Below the pieces are notes generated by a model. That model ran no database searches. It saw only the letters and a list, made by a program, of their open reading frames with translations, and was not told where the DNA came from. From assembly GCF_024612015.1 (NCBI RefSeq), contig NZ_CP102512.1, positions 2,790,001 through 2,854,000 on the forward strand: DNA of 64,000 nucleotides, read 5' to 3'. Below, in pieces: positions 8,573 through 17,838 of the stretch (positions are counted from its first letter, which is position 1; every line of letters starts with the position of its first letter). Source of the stretch: Streptomyces sp. CA-210063 (GTDB taxonomy: Bacteria; Actinomycetota; Actinomycetes; Streptomycetales; Streptomycetaceae). The position numbers and the translations under genes are program-made.

Positions 8573-9298
8573 TCAGCTGCTGCTGACGGTCAGGTTGTTG
8601 GTGGCGAAGTCCAGGCCGCCGGACGACGAGGTGACCTCGAAGCCGAACTGCACGTCACCGATGGTCTCGTTGCCCATCCAGCCCTTGGTGTCCTTGATCC
8701 ACTTCAGGATGGGGAGGATCTGGACGCTGCCGGAGCTGGAGTCGGAGGTCCGCAGGAACGAGAAGACCTCGTTCGCGCCGTTGTTGCCCTTGTAGACGGT
8801 CCAGGTGTGGCCGCCGAGCGTCACCGTGCCCTGCGAGGTGCCGAGCGGGCCGACGGCTCCGTTGTAGTTGACCCAGAGCATGATCTCGTAGTCGTAGTCC
8901 GTGTCCCAGATGTCGTACGACGTGTTGTACGCGCCGGACGACGGGACCGTGACGTTGTAGTTGCTGTTGAGCGAGCCGAGCGAGGTGATCGTCTTGTTGA
9001 TCACCTTCTTGGAGTTGGGGTACGACTTGATGCCGCCGGTGTTGGGGTGGTTGGCCCACACCCCCCAGTTGGTGCCGGAGTTGGCCCAGATGCACTGGCT
9101 GCCGGCGCCGGAGCCCCAGATGTTGTTGTAGAGCGTGTAGCCGTTGAGGCTCGTGTTGCCCCACTGGTCGCAGGAGTTCCAGACGGCGGCCGAGGCGGGG
9201 GCGGAGGCGAGGCCGATGGTGGCGCCGAGCGCGAGGGCGGGGGGCAGCAGGGCCTTGCCGATACGGCCCAGGGTACGGGTGCGGGTGCGTGTTGCCAT
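8573..9298 (-). CDS. Secreted GH12 endo-beta-glucanase (cellulase/xyloglucanase)
   Basis: Extracellular endo-acting enzyme of 241 residues that cleaves beta-1,4-glucan backbones (cellulose or xyloglucan). A basic signal peptide ends near ASAPASAAVW (about residue 38). The GH12 jelly-roll signatures are visible: DYEIMLWVNYNG with the nucleophile E138 and DVQFGFEVTSS with the acid/base E221. It consists of the catalytic domain alone, without the linker and CBM2 found on many Streptomyces homologues. The start at 9298 is preferred because GGAAGGAA precedes it; a start 21 bases upstream is possible. It is the last gene after GH42 and GH95-like genes (21-bp gap), which makes xyloglucan a plausible substrate. 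Confidence 0.88.
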   Translation of the reverse strand: MATRTRTRTLGRIGKALLPPALALGATIGLASAPASAAVWNSCDQWGNTSLNGYTLYNNIWGSGAGSQCIWANSGTNWGVWANHPNTGGIKSYPNSKKVINKTITSLGSLNSNYNVTVPSSGAYNTSYDIWDTDYDYEIMLWVNYNGAVGPLGTSQGTVTLGGHTWTVYKGNNGANEVFSFLRTSDSSSGSVQILPILKWIKDTKGWMGNETIGDVQFGFEVTSSSGGLDFATNNLTVSSS

Positions 9299-9340
9299 GG
9301 GGTGTCGTGTTCCTTCCATGGGTGGGGGGAATTGCGGGGG

Positions 9341-11569
9341 TTACCGCGCCTCCACAGTGAGGACGCGGTCTTCTCCGGCGACGAGGTCGAGCGGCTCGGC
9401 GCCGGAGAAAGTCCGGAGTTCGACGCGGCGGTTCCGGGTGGGGCGGATCACCGCGGTCACGTCTTGCGGGCTCCAGGTGAGGTCGAGTTCGGCCCCGAAC
9501 CTCGTGCGGACGCCTCGCAGCCGGCCCGTCGGACAGGCCGCCGGGAGCGCGGGCAGCAGCACCAGGCGGTCCGGTGTCGACTGCACGAGCATCTCGATCA
9601 GCACGGCGGGCAGGGTGTGCGCGGCGTCCGCGTTGTAGACGTCGCGCTTCGGGTAGTGCGCGCTCATCAGGGAGGCGTGGAAGAAGTCCCCGTCGAGGAC
9701 CTGGCCGAGGGCGTGCGCGACCCGTTCGCCGTCGCGCAGCCGGGCCGCGACGAGGGCGTGGTGCAGATGGCCGTGGGCCGAGTCGTTCTCCGCGCCGCGC
9801 AGTTCGAGGGCGCGGTGAGCGGCGGCCGCGAGGTCCGGGGTGTCGTACGGGTTGATCTCCTCCAGGGGCCAGACGCCGTAGAGATGGCTCAGATGGCGGT
9901 GGTCGTAGGTGTCGTCGAGGCCCGGCCAGGCCCACTCGGCGAGGGCGCCGTCGGCGTTGATGCGATGGGGCGGGAGCCGGTCGGCGAGCGCCCGCCAGCG
10001 GTCCGCCCGCTCGGTCTGGTCCGCGTGGTACTCGGCGGCCGTGAGCAGGGCGTGCCGGGCGGCCGACAGGTCCATGGCCGCGTTGATCGCGCCCCAGCTC
10101 GCGTTCGCGGGACGGTTCTCGGGCGAGTAGGAGGGGACCACGACGATGTTTCCGTCGGCGTCCGTGCGGGTGAGGAAGTCCTCGTAGAACAGGGCGACTT
10201 CGGCGAGGGCGGAGGCCGTGCGCGGGTCGCGTTCGCCGCGGGTCTCGTCGTGGTCGACGAGCGGCTTCAGCAGCCAGTCGGCGCCCGCCGTCCACAGGTG
10301 CAGCGGGTACTCGCGGCTGAAGTGGTACGTCAGACCGGTCTCACCGTCGGAGTGCGGCGGGGCGACGACACCCCGGGCACCGAAGATCGCCCGTGCGTTG
10401 TCCCGCCAGTCGGCGAGCTGACCATGGATCAGGGAGGCGTGTGCCTCGGTGACTTCGGGAAGGGCGGCGGCCGCGGCGGAGGACGTCTGCAGATTGAGGT
10501 TGGCGTCGTTGGTGAACGCCCCCGACCAGGCCGTGTTCCAGTCGCCGGTCCACAGACCGACGAGCCGGGGCGGAAGCAGGCCGCTGGAGGAGAGGAGGTG
10601 GTAGCGGCCGGCGGCGAAGAGGCGTTCGAGGAGAGCGGGGCTGTGGGGGCGGCGGATCAGCTGGGAGCCGGGCAGGGAGCGCTCGGTGTCGTCGGCGTCG
10701 AGGGTGAGTGAGGCCCGGTCGTAGGCGGTCCGGTGGAGGTGGAGGTGACGCTCCAGGAGGTCGCCGTAGGGGTCGTGCTCCCGCAGCAGTTCCAGCAGCC
10801 CCTGCCGTTCTTCCATCGCGTCCAGCTCGCCGGTGTGCCGCCGTACCCGGGTGAGCAGCAGCACGGACTGGGCCCGTTCCACCTGTACGCCGGGCGGGGT
10901 GAGGGTCGTACGGCCGCCGGTGACGGCGACGAGCGTGGTGCCGGTGTACGCGCGGTCGCTGCCCGGGTAGCGGGCGCGCAGGCTCAGCGACGCGCCCTCG
11001 GGGATGAGGACCGCGCCGTGACCGACCCCCAGGCCGGTGGGCGCGCCCGGCAGCCGGTGGTCGAGGTCGATGTCCAGGGTGAGCCGGTGCCCCGTGACGC
11101 ACTGGACGATCACGTCGTCCGCACGGGAGACGAAGACGCGGCTGCGCCAGCCGTCGCACTCCGCCTCGACGACACCGGTGGTGAAGTCGACCGAGCGGCG
11201 GTAGCCGCGCCTGCCCTCGTCCGCCCGCCTCAGCCGCACCTGGAAGGCGGGGTGGAAGGGCTGCACCCACTGCAACTCCCGTCCGTCCGTGAACCCTTCG
11301 GCGGCGGTCAGGTCCCCGGCGAGCAACCGGTCCTGGAGCGAGGCGAGTTCCTCGGCGAGGCGCGGCGGCCGCGCGGTCTCACCACCGTTGGGGCGTACGA
11401 GAGTGTGGTGGTTGACGATGACGCGGTCGTCGTTCGGATCGCCGAACACCATGGCGCCGTGTCGGCCGTTGCCGCTCAGGAAGGCGTCCTCCCAGCGGGT
11501 GGCGGGGGCCGGTTCCCAAGTGCCGTGCTGCCGCGCGTGCGTGGTCGTGTCGCTCGTGTGCGTGGTCAT
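9341..11569 (-). CDS. GH95-like glycoside hydrolase (alpha-L-fucosidase / alpha-L-galactosidase family)
   Basis: A 742-residue protein without a signal peptide. N-terminal WEDAFLSGNGRHGAMVFGDP, the asparagine segment NDANLNLQ and HRHLSHLYGVWPLEEINP, plus the C-terminal IEMLVQS..LVLLPALP block, match the GH95 layout (N-terminal sandwich, alpha/alpha toroid, beta cap). GH95 enzymes remove alpha-1,2-linked L-fucose or L-galactose. The region where GH95 normally has a catalytic Glu after Trp (W-E-x-Y) instead reads LHLWTAGADW, and the DGNFGG segment is replaced by YNADAAHT, so activity or specificity may differ. The start overlaps the GH42 stop by four bases, so the two are translationally coupled. 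Probably trims imported oligosaccharides in the cytoplasm. Confidence 0.75.
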   Translation of the reverse strand: MTTHTSDTTTHARQHGTWEPAPATRWEDAFLSGNGRHGAMVFGDPNDDRVIVNHHTLVRPNGGETARPPRLAEELASLQDRLLAGDLTAAEGFTDGRELQWVQPFHPAFQVRLRRADEGRRGYRRSVDFTTGVVEAECDGWRSRVFVSRADDVIVQCVTGHRLTLDIDLDHRLPGAPTGLGVGHGAVLIPEGASLSLRARYPGSDRAYTGTTLVAVTGGRTTLTPPGVQVERAQSVLLLTRVRRHTGELDAMEERQGLLELLREHDPYGDLLERHLHLHRTAYDRASLTLDADDTERSLPGSQLIRRPHSPALLERLFAAGRYHLLSSSGLLPPRLVGLWTGDWNTAWSGAFTNDANLNLQTSSAAAAALPEVTEAHASLIHGQLADWRDNARAIFGARGVVAPPHSDGETGLTYHFSREYPLHLWTAGADWLLKPLVDHDETRGERDPRTASALAEVALFYEDFLTRTDADGNIVVVPSYSPENRPANASWGAINAAMDLSAARHALLTAAEYHADQTERADRWRALADRLPPHRINADGALAEWAWPGLDDTYDHRHLSHLYGVWPLEEINPYDTPDLAAAAHRALELRGAENDSAHGHLHHALVAARLRDGERVAHALGQVLDGDFFHASLMSAHYPKRDVYNADAAHTLPAVLIEMLVQSTPDRLVLLPALPAACPTGRLRGVRTRFGAELDLTWSPQDVTAVIRPTRNRRVELRTFSGAEPLDLVAGEDRVLTVEAR

Positions 11570-13581
11570 GATGTCAGCACCGCCACGCCGTACCGGCCGA
11601 GCGACAGCGATGCGGTGACGGTCGCGCCCGTCAGCAGGTCACGGTGGGTGCCCGGCACGTCGACGGTGACCTCGTCGCGGCGGTGGTTGAGCACGAACAG
11701 CACCTCGCCGCGCCGCACCGCCTCGACCCCGTCGGGCAGTCCGTCGAGCACCGGCCGCACCCCCGCGTCGGCGGCCACCCGCGCCAAGAAGCCGCGCAGC
11801 TCGGCCGGTTCGGGGAGCGTGGAGACGTACCAGGCGCGCCCCTTCCTCAACACCGCCGGAAGGCCGTCGAGTTCGCCGCCTTTGTAGGGGATGACCTCGT
11901 CCGCGTCCGCCGCCGCCTCGATCTCCTCGGACCACAAAGTCCCCTGGAAACCGTCGCATGCGGCGGTCTCGCCCGCGTCCAGCGGCCACCACTCGTGCAG
12001 GGTGCGGATGCCGAAGAGGTCACGGAGCCGTGCGTCCATGCCGCCGGGGCGCACGCGGTCGTCCTCGTCGGCGACGCCGGTCAGGAAGCCGCTGACGAGG
12101 GTGCCGCCGCCGCGGACATACGCGAGGAGGTTCTCGATGGCCGTGTCGGTGAGCAGGTAGAGCTGCGGTACGACGACGAGTCTGTACGCGGAGAGGTCGT
12201 GCTCCGGGTGGGCGAAGGCGGTGGTGAGCTGTGCCTCCCAGAGGGCGCGATGCCAGGAGCGTACGACCTGGGGCAGGTCGACCTCCGACGACAGCCGGCC
12301 GTCCTGGGCACCGGCCCACCAGGAGTTCCAGTCGAAGAGGACGGCCACGTCGGCGTCGATGTGACGGTCTGTCACTTTGTCGCTGATTGCTGCCAGTTCG
12401 GCGCCGAGCTGTTTGATCTCCTGGTAGGTGCGGCCTTGTTCGCCCGCGTGGCTGACCATGCCGGAGTGGAACTTCTCCGCGCCCTGCCGGGACTGCCGCC
12501 ACTGGAAGTAGCAGACGGCGTCCGCTCCCCGGGCGACGGCCTGGAGGGACCACAGGCGGTTGAGGCCGCGCGGCTTGGGATGGTTGACGCCGCGCCAGTT
12601 GACGGGTCCGGCGGCCTGCTCCATGAGCATCCACGGACCGCCGCCGGCCTGGGAGCGGGTCATGTCCTGGACGAGGGCGCCGTTCTGGGCGCCGAGCGGG
12701 TCGCGCGGATCCGGGTAGATGTCGACCGAGACGACGTCCTCCTCCTCGGCCCAGCGCCACGCGTCCTGGCCCGCCCACATCGGCATGAAGTTGGTGGTGA
12801 CCGGGATGTGCGGGGTGTGCCGGCGGACGATGTCGCGCTCGATGACGTAGCACTCCAGGAGCATGTCGCTCGTGAAGCGCTTGAAGTCCAGCACATGCGT
12901 GGGGTTCTTCATGTAGTGGGCGCGGCGCGGCGGGAGGATCTCGTGCCAGCCGTCGTAGCCCTGGCTCCAGAAGGCCGTGCCCCAGGCCTCGTTGAGCGCG
13001 TCGAGCGTGCCGTACTTCCGCCGGAGCCAGTCGCGGAAGGTGGCCGCCGCCTCGTCGCCCCAGTCGTAGGTGCAGTACTCGTTGTTGATGTGCCACATCG
13101 TGAGGGCCGGGTGACCGGCGTAGCGGGCGGCCAGATCCTCGGTGATGGCGGCGGCGTAACGGCGGTAGGTGTCACTGGAGTGCGAGAAGTGCTGGCGGGA
13201 GCCCCACCACTCGACCTGCCCGTTCTCGTCGCGCGGCAGGGTCTCGGGGTGGAGACGGCCCATCCACGGCGGTGGTGACGAGGTGGGGGTGGCGAGGACG
13301 ACGCCGATGCCGTTGTCGTGCATCAGGTCCATCAGGCGGTCCAGCCAGCCGAACTCCCTTGCTCCGGGGCGGGGTTCGAGCTTCGCCCAGGAGAAGACGC
13401 CGAGGGTGACGGAGTTGACGCCCGCCTCCTTCATGAGGCGTACGTCCTCGTGCCACACCTCTTCCGGCCACTGCTCGGGGTTGTAGTCACCGCCGAACAG
13501 GACCCGGCCGCGCGTGGCGTCGTTCAGGCCGGGTCGGGGCCGGGTGGCGTCCCTCGGGTCCGCCTGCGTCGCTTTCGGCAT
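11566..13581 (-). CDS. Beta-galactosidase, glycoside hydrolase family 42
   Basis: Cytoplasmic beta-galactosidase of 671 residues. GH42 features: GGDYNPEQWPEEVWHEDVRLM near the N-terminus, HINNEYC with acid/base E168, LMEQAAGPVNW with nucleophile E321, a trimerisation domain (VAVLFDWNSWWA) and a C-terminal beta domain. The ATG at 13581 is chosen because it overlaps by one base the TGA of a preceding 44-codon reading frame and sits just before the conserved start of the barrel. With the coupled GH95-like gene it could remove galactose and fucose side chains from xyloglucan oligosaccharides. Confidence 0.9.
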   Translation of the reverse strand: MPKATQADPRDATRPRPGLNDATRGRVLFGGDYNPEQWPEEVWHEDVRLMKEAGVNSVTLGVFSWAKLEPRPGAREFGWLDRLMDLMHDNGIGVVLATPTSSPPPWMGRLHPETLPRDENGQVEWWGSRQHFSHSSDTYRRYAAAITEDLAARYAGHPALTMWHINNEYCTYDWGDEAAATFRDWLRRKYGTLDALNEAWGTAFWSQGYDGWHEILPPRRAHYMKNPTHVLDFKRFTSDMLLECYVIERDIVRRHTPHIPVTTNFMPMWAGQDAWRWAEEEDVVSVDIYPDPRDPLGAQNGALVQDMTRSQAGGGPWMLMEQAAGPVNWRGVNHPKPRGLNRLWSLQAVARGADAVCYFQWRQSRQGAEKFHSGMVSHAGEQGRTYQEIKQLGAELAAISDKVTDRHIDADVAVLFDWNSWWAGAQDGRLSSEVDLPQVVRSWHRALWEAQLTTAFAHPEHDLSAYRLVVVPQLYLLTDTAIENLLAYVRGGGTLVSGFLTGVADEDDRVRPGGMDARLRDLFGIRTLHEWWPLDAGETAACDGFQGTLWSEEIEAAADADEVIPYKGGELDGLPAVLRKGRAWYVSTLPEPAELRGFLARVAADAGVRPVLDGLPDGVEAVRRGEVLFVLNHRRDEVTVDVPGTHRDLLTGATVTASLSLGRYGVAVLTS

Positions 13582-13715
13582 CAGACCGGCTCCCCGTACT
13601 GGATGCCGCGCCCGTTCGTCGCCAGGTGGGCCAGAGCAGGGTGGAGGGCGGTGACTGCGGCGGCGGCTGCGGTTCCGGCGAGGAGGGAGCGGTGGCTCGC
13701 CTGGGGCGTGTGCAT
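13581..13715 (-). CDS. Small ORF: 44-residue signal-peptide-like remnant or leader upstream of GH42
   Basis: Encodes MHTPQASHRSLLAGTAAAAA and continues as a hydrophobic stretch ending LHPALAHLATNGRGIQYGEPV. It looks like an export signal with almost no mature protein. A good ribosome-binding site (AGAAGAGG, seven bases before ATG) supports translation. Its TGA overlaps the ATG of GH42 by one base (TGATG), so it could couple translation to GH42. It may be the stub of a secreted enzyme deleted in place, or a leader peptide. I do not recognise a family. Confidence 0.45.
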   Translation of the reverse strand: MHTPQASHRSLLAGTAAAAAVTALHPALAHLATNGRGIQYGEPV

Positions 13716-13800
13716 GACATACCTCTTCTGGGAGACGGGCGGGGTTGGGTCGCCCAAGAGCTCGATCAGTGTGGTTCGTCGGCGGATGCGGGTGAGTGGG

Positions 13801-13911
13801 GGTTGCTCGCGCCCACGCGGCGGAGCCGCATATCGGCACAGCCCCGCGCCCCTTGAGGGCGCCGGGCGCGCCCCATGCCGCTCAGGGGCGCGGGGAACTG
13901 CGCGAGCAACC
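13801..13911. repeat. Dispersed inverted-repeat element, copy A
   Basis: Outer arms GGTTGCTCGCG (13801-13811) and CGCGAGCAACC (13901-13911) enclose inner arms CCCCGCGCCCCT (13842-13853) and AGGGGCGCGGGG (13884-13895). It lies in the gap between the importer genes and the GH42 cluster. It is related to copies at 22678, 38635, 41906 and 45839. It may fold as a transcript hairpin and attenuate read-through. Confidence 0.75.
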
Positions 13912-13967
13912 ACACACAACCCGCACCCGCCGACCAACCCGGACCCCCGAGCTCATAGGCGCCCCGG

Positions 13968-14930
13968 TCAGCCCTTGATCGCGCCGGTGAGCATGCCCTT
14001 CTTGAAGTGCTTCTGGACGAAGGGGGAGAGGACGGCGACGGGGAGCAGGGCCATGACCATGACCGCCATCTGGATGGCCAGCCCCGACAGCTGACCGGTC
14101 CTGATGGCCTGGCTCAGACCGACCGGGGCTTCCTGCTTCTGCACGAGCTGGATCATGACGTTCTGCAACGGCATCATGTCCTGCTCGTTGAGGTAGAGCG
14201 ACGCGTTGAACCAGGCACTCCAGTACCCGACGGCGTAGAACAGCGTGATCACCGCGAGAACCGCCCGCGACAGCGGCATGACGATCTGCCAGAGGATCCG
14301 GAAGTCCCCGGCGCCGTCGATGCGCGCGCTGTCGATGAGTTCCTGCGAGATCCCCATGAAGAAGCCGCGCAGCACCAGGATGTTGAAGATGCTCACCGCG
14401 CTCGGCAGGATCAGCGCGAGATAGCTGTCCATCAGACCGAGGGACTGCACCAGCAGGTACGTGGGGATGAGACCGGCGCTGAAGAACATGGTCGCCAGCA
14501 GCGTCATCAGGATCCAGCTGTGGCCGAGGGATCCGGAGCGGGACAGGCCGTAGGCGCACAGGACGGACACCGCCATCGAGAACAGTGTGCCGACCAGGGT
14601 GATGACGATGCTGATGACCGCGGCGCGCGTGACCTGGCCGCCGCTGAGCAGTTCCTCGTAGGCGATGAAGGTGATGCCCTTCGGCACCATCACCAGGCCG
14701 CCCGCCTCGTCGATGGTCTTCCGCGACGAGAGACTGGTGACGATCACGATCCACAACGGGAAGAGGACCGCCAGGCAGGCGAACGACAGGGCGATGCCCT
14801 TGCCCGCCAGGCCGGCCTTCGAGGGCTCCTCCTCCCAGGACGGTCGGGGCGGTGCCTGCCACCAACGGGGCTTCCTCTGCTGCCGGGCCGGATCGGTGTC
14901 CTGGCGCGGCTCCCACATCACGGCTGTCAC
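13968..14930 (-). CDS. CUT1 ABC transporter permease (LplC/YtcP-like)
   Basis: Second permease (about 320 aa) of an LplABC-type oligosaccharide importer. A Trp/Pro-rich cytoplasmic N-terminus is followed by six membrane segments; the EAA loop reads ELIDSARIDGAGDFRILWQIVMPLS. The GTG at 14930 is chosen because it overlaps the upstream permease's stop by four bases (GTGA); ATG at 14918 is an alternative. The family typically imports plant cell-wall oligosaccharides and relies on a shared ATPase, none being encoded here. The TGA is followed by a 250-bp gap with repeat copy A before the enzyme genes. Confidence 0.88.
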   Translation of the reverse strand: MTAVMWEPRQDTDPARQQRKPRWWQAPPRPSWEEEPSKAGLAGKGIALSFACLAVLFPLWIVIVTSLSSRKTIDEAGGLVMVPKGITFIAYEELLSGGQVTRAAVISIVITLVGTLFSMAVSVLCAYGLSRSGSLGHSWILMTLLATMFFSAGLIPTYLLVQSLGLMDSYLALILPSAVSIFNILVLRGFFMGISQELIDSARIDGAGDFRILWQIVMPLSRAVLAVITLFYAVGYWSAWFNASLYLNEQDMMPLQNVMIQLVQKQEAPVGLSQAIRTGQLSGLAIQMAVMVMALLPVAVLSPFVQKHFKKGMLTGAIKG

Positions 14931-15961
14931 TTCTTGTACACCCCCTGCTCGCCCATGAGATGGGCCACCTTGTTCGCGGCGAGAACCAGGCCGATGCTGA
15001 CCACGCCCTTGACCAGACCGGCGGCGGCCGCATAGCCGAAGTCCTGGTTGCGCACGCCGTTCCACCACACGAAGGTGTCGAGGACCTCGCCCGCGCCCGG
15101 TCCGACGCCGTCGCGTTGCAGCAGGATCTGTTCGAACCCGACGGTCAGGGCGTCACCGACGCGCAGCACGAGGAGAAGGGCGATCACCGGACGCAGGGCG
15201 GGAAGCGTGACGTGCCACATGCGGCGCCAGCGTCCGGCGCCGTCCATCGCGGCGGCCTCGTAATGGTCCGTGGGCACCGAGGCCAGCGCGGCGAGGAAGA
15301 CGATGATCCCCCACCCGGCGTCCTTCCACACGCTCTGCGCGGTGATCAGGAAGGCGAAGGTGTCCGGGTTGGTCATGATGTCGAGGCCGTCGTACCCGTT
15401 CTCCCTGAGCAGCTGGGAGAGCATCCCCGCGCCGCCGAACATCTGCTGGAAGACGGCGATGACCAGCACCCAGGAGAAGAAGTGCGGCAGGTAGAGCACG
15501 GCCTGCGCGACGGCCCGCACCCGGGGCCGGACCACGCTGTTGATGAGCAGCGCGAGCAGGATCGGGATCGGGAAGAACAGCACGAGCTGGATGAAGAACA
15601 GCACCAGCGTGTTCTCGACGGCGTTCCAGAAGGCCGAGTCCTCGAAGATCCGCTGGAAGTTCTCCAGGCCCACGAAGGGGCTGTTCAGCATGGACACGAT
15701 GCCGTTGTCGCTGATGTACGGGTCGTAGTCCTGGAAGGCGACGACGTTGCCGAGGATCGGCAGGTAGTTGAAGACCATGACCAGGACGACGGCCGGCAGC
15801 GTCATCAGGAGCAGGACGCGGTCGCGTCGGAACCTGAGCCGCAGGCTCAGCTTCTCCGGGGGGCGTTTCTCCGGGGAGCCGGTGGTGCCGCCGGATGTCA
15901 CCGGGGTCTCCTCCGGCGTGCTGGCCTCGGCGCTGCTCCGAGGCACCGTGCTGTGGGACAC
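14927..15961 (-). CDS. CUT1 ABC transporter permease (LplB-like)
   Basis: Permease of 344 residues with a polar Ser/Thr/Glu-rich first 40 residues, then six membrane segments beginning LLLMTLPAVVLVMVFNYLPILG. The sequence FQDYDP and the EAA loop DHYEAAAMDGAGRWRRMWHVTLPAL are typical of LplB/YteP-type permeases. It sits 27 bp after the binding-protein gene and is coupled to the next permease by a four-base overlap. It should form the heterodimeric channel of the importer. Confidence 0.9.
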   Translation of the reverse strand: MSHSTVPRSSAEASTPEETPVTSGGTTGSPEKRPPEKLSLRLRFRRDRVLLLMTLPAVVLVMVFNYLPILGNVVAFQDYDPYISDNGIVSMLNSPFVGLENFQRIFEDSAFWNAVENTLVLFFIQLVLFFPIPILLALLINSVVRPRVRAVAQAVLYLPHFFSWVLVIAVFQQMFGGAGMLSQLLRENGYDGLDIMTNPDTFAFLITAQSVWKDAGWGIIVFLAALASVPTDHYEAAAMDGAGRWRRMWHVTLPALRPVIALLLVLRVGDALTVGFEQILLQRDGVGPGAGEVLDTFVWWNGVRNQDFGYAAAAGLVKGVVSIGLVLAANKVAHLMGEQGVYKK

Positions 15962-15988
15962 GGCTGTTCTCCTTGCCTCAGAGCCTGG

Positions 15989-17680
15989 TCAGCTCGCCGC
16001 CGAGCCGTTCTCGTCGAGAAGCTTCTTGTACCAGTCGCGCAGCTTGTCGCCGCCCTTGCTCTTCCAGTCGGCGACGGCCTGCTGCATGTCGCTGATCTTC
16101 TTGTGCCCGCGGATGATGTCGTCCTCGAGCTGCTCGAAGTCGTTGGAGAGGTTGGTGTAACGGGAGGGCTCGGTGATCTGCAGGCCCCAGAAGGACGACT
16201 TCTTGGTGAAGCCCCCCATCCGCTGCTCCCACTCGACCATGGCCTTGGTGTAGTCCGGCAGGTCGGGGTGCGCGGTGGTCGCGGCGGGGCTCGCCACCAT
16301 GACGTAGGCGTTCATGACCTCGTTGTTGCCCTGGTCGTTCTTGACGGGGACGCCGTCCTTGATGGTGTAGTGCGTGCCCTCGACGCCGTAGTTGGTCATC
16401 ATCCACTCCTTGGTGCCGTACGGCGCCGCGGTGACGTTGGCGACCGCCAGGACGTCGCGGATGACGGACTCGGAGGCCTTCTTGCTGACGAAGGCGAAGA
16501 TGCCGGCCGGGTTCGCGGCGTACAGCGTCGGGTCACCGCCGTCGTGGCCCCAGATGTCCATGCCCCAGACCTTGAAGTCGGGGTTCTGGGTGGCCTGGGA
16601 GGCCTGCTGGCCGTACCAATGGACGATGTTGTTGTCCCAGATCAGGAACTCGCCGGCGGCGAACTTGGGTGCCGGGTCGGCGATCTGGCTCTTGCCCAGC
16701 TTGAAATTGGGGTGGACGACTCCGGCGGCGAACAGCTTGCGCGTCCACTCGATGGCTTCCAGGTACTCCGGCGTCTCGATGCGGTTGATCAGCTTGCCGT
16801 CGACCAGGTTCCACCAGAGCGGCTTCTCCCCGCCGCCGAGCACGCCGAACGTGTTGAACGCGGTCCACTTCATGTCACCGCAGGCCCACCGCTTGGCCCT
16901 GGGGTTGGTGATCTCCTTGCACAGGGCCATGAACTCCTCGGCGGACCGCGGGACTTCGTAGCCCTCCTTGTCGAAGATGTCCTGGCGGTACAGGGGCACG
17001 ATGGTCTGGAGGGAGGGGGCGGGCTGGGGCAGGCCCATCAGCTTGCCGCCGAAGATGGAGCGCTGCCAGGCGTCGCTGGGGATCGCCGCGAGGTTCGGGT
17101 ACTCCTTGACCTTGTCGCCGGACAGGTACGGGCCGAGGTCGGCGAACTTGCTGATGATGGCGCTGGGTATCTTGCCCATCATGTTCCAGCCGGGGATGAC
17201 GACCACGTCCGGGACGTCGCTGGAGGCGAGGACCGCGCCGAGCTTCTGGTCGTAGGTGTTGCCGTCCTGGTTGCGCCACTGGACGTCGACGCCGATCAGG
17301 TCGTTCATGGACCTGTAGTAGGGGTTGTCGCCCTTCGGCGGCGAGCCCCAGAACGGCGACATGATGGTGACCTTGCCGCCCTTGCCGAGCTTCTTCGCGA
17401 CCGAGGTCTTGAGGGCGCCGCCGTCGAGCTTGGCGGTGAAGCCCATCGACGAACCGTTCTTGGACGGGATGTCCGGCTTCACCACGTTGCTGGCCACGTA
17501 CGCCGGAAGGATCTTCTTGGCGTCCTTGCCCGACGTGGTGCCCTCACGCGAGCCGCTGTCCGAGCCGCCACAGGCGGACAGCAGCGGCACGCCCCCGGTC
17601 ACCGCGGCGGCGGCGACCGCCGTGGAGGCGAGGAAGCTTCTCCGGCTGGGCCCGGAGGAGGTGGCGGAGTTCGGCGTCAT
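15989..17680 (-). CDS. LplA-type oligosaccharide-binding Tat lipoprotein
   Basis: Large extracellular solute-binding protein (563 aa) of the LplABC importer. The N-terminus carries a twin-arginine motif RRSFLAS and a lipobox LSAC with predicted lipidated C37, so it is likely exported folded by Tat and anchored to the membrane. The mature portion (TIMSPFWGSPPKGDNPYYRS, later NIVHWYGQQAS and EWMMTNYGVEGTHYT) is typical of the approximately 550-residue LplA/YtcQ family for large oligosaccharides. It is the first gene of the operon, preceded by a TTGTGC-17-TAACCT promoter and a TCGAAGCGCTTCGA operator. Confidence 0.9.
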   Translation of the reverse strand: MTPNSATSSGPSRRSFLASTAVAAAAVTGGVPLLSACGGSDSGSREGTTSGKDAKKILPAYVASNVVKPDIPSKNGSSMGFTAKLDGGALKTSVAKKLGKGGKVTIMSPFWGSPPKGDNPYYRSMNDLIGVDVQWRNQDGNTYDQKLGAVLASSDVPDVVVIPGWNMMGKIPSAIISKFADLGPYLSGDKVKEYPNLAAIPSDAWQRSIFGGKLMGLPQPAPSLQTIVPLYRQDIFDKEGYEVPRSAEEFMALCKEITNPRAKRWACGDMKWTAFNTFGVLGGGEKPLWWNLVDGKLINRIETPEYLEAIEWTRKLFAAGVVHPNFKLGKSQIADPAPKFAAGEFLIWDNNIVHWYGQQASQATQNPDFKVWGMDIWGHDGGDPTLYAANPAGIFAFVSKKASESVIRDVLAVANVTAAPYGTKEWMMTNYGVEGTHYTIKDGVPVKNDQGNNEVMNAYVMVASPAATTAHPDLPDYTKAMVEWEQRMGGFTKKSSFWGLQITEPSRYTNLSNDFEQLEDDIIRGHKKISDMQQAVADWKSKGGDKLRDWYKKLLDENGSAAS

Positions 17681-17814
17681 TGCGTCAACCCTTCATGGCG
17701 CACACCAGGACACCCGGCGGGGGAGCCGTCGGCTGCGGTGTCTCGAGTGGATCTGGCTGTGCTGAAGCGGTGGCCATCGGAGGGTGGTGAGCACGCGATG
17801 CGCCCCCTCCGTCG

Positions 17815-17828
17815 TCGAAGCGCTTCGA
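17815..17828. promoter_or_regulatory. Operator palindrome TCGAAGCGCTTCGA (left copy)
   Basis: Perfect 14-bp palindrome of LacI-operator type (central CG, dyad). It lies about 10 bp downstream of the predicted transcription start of the importer operon, where a bound repressor would block elongation. An identical copy sits at 17997-18010. The cognate regulator is not encoded in the window. Confidence 0.75.
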
Positions 17829-17838
17829 TGTTGCTGCG

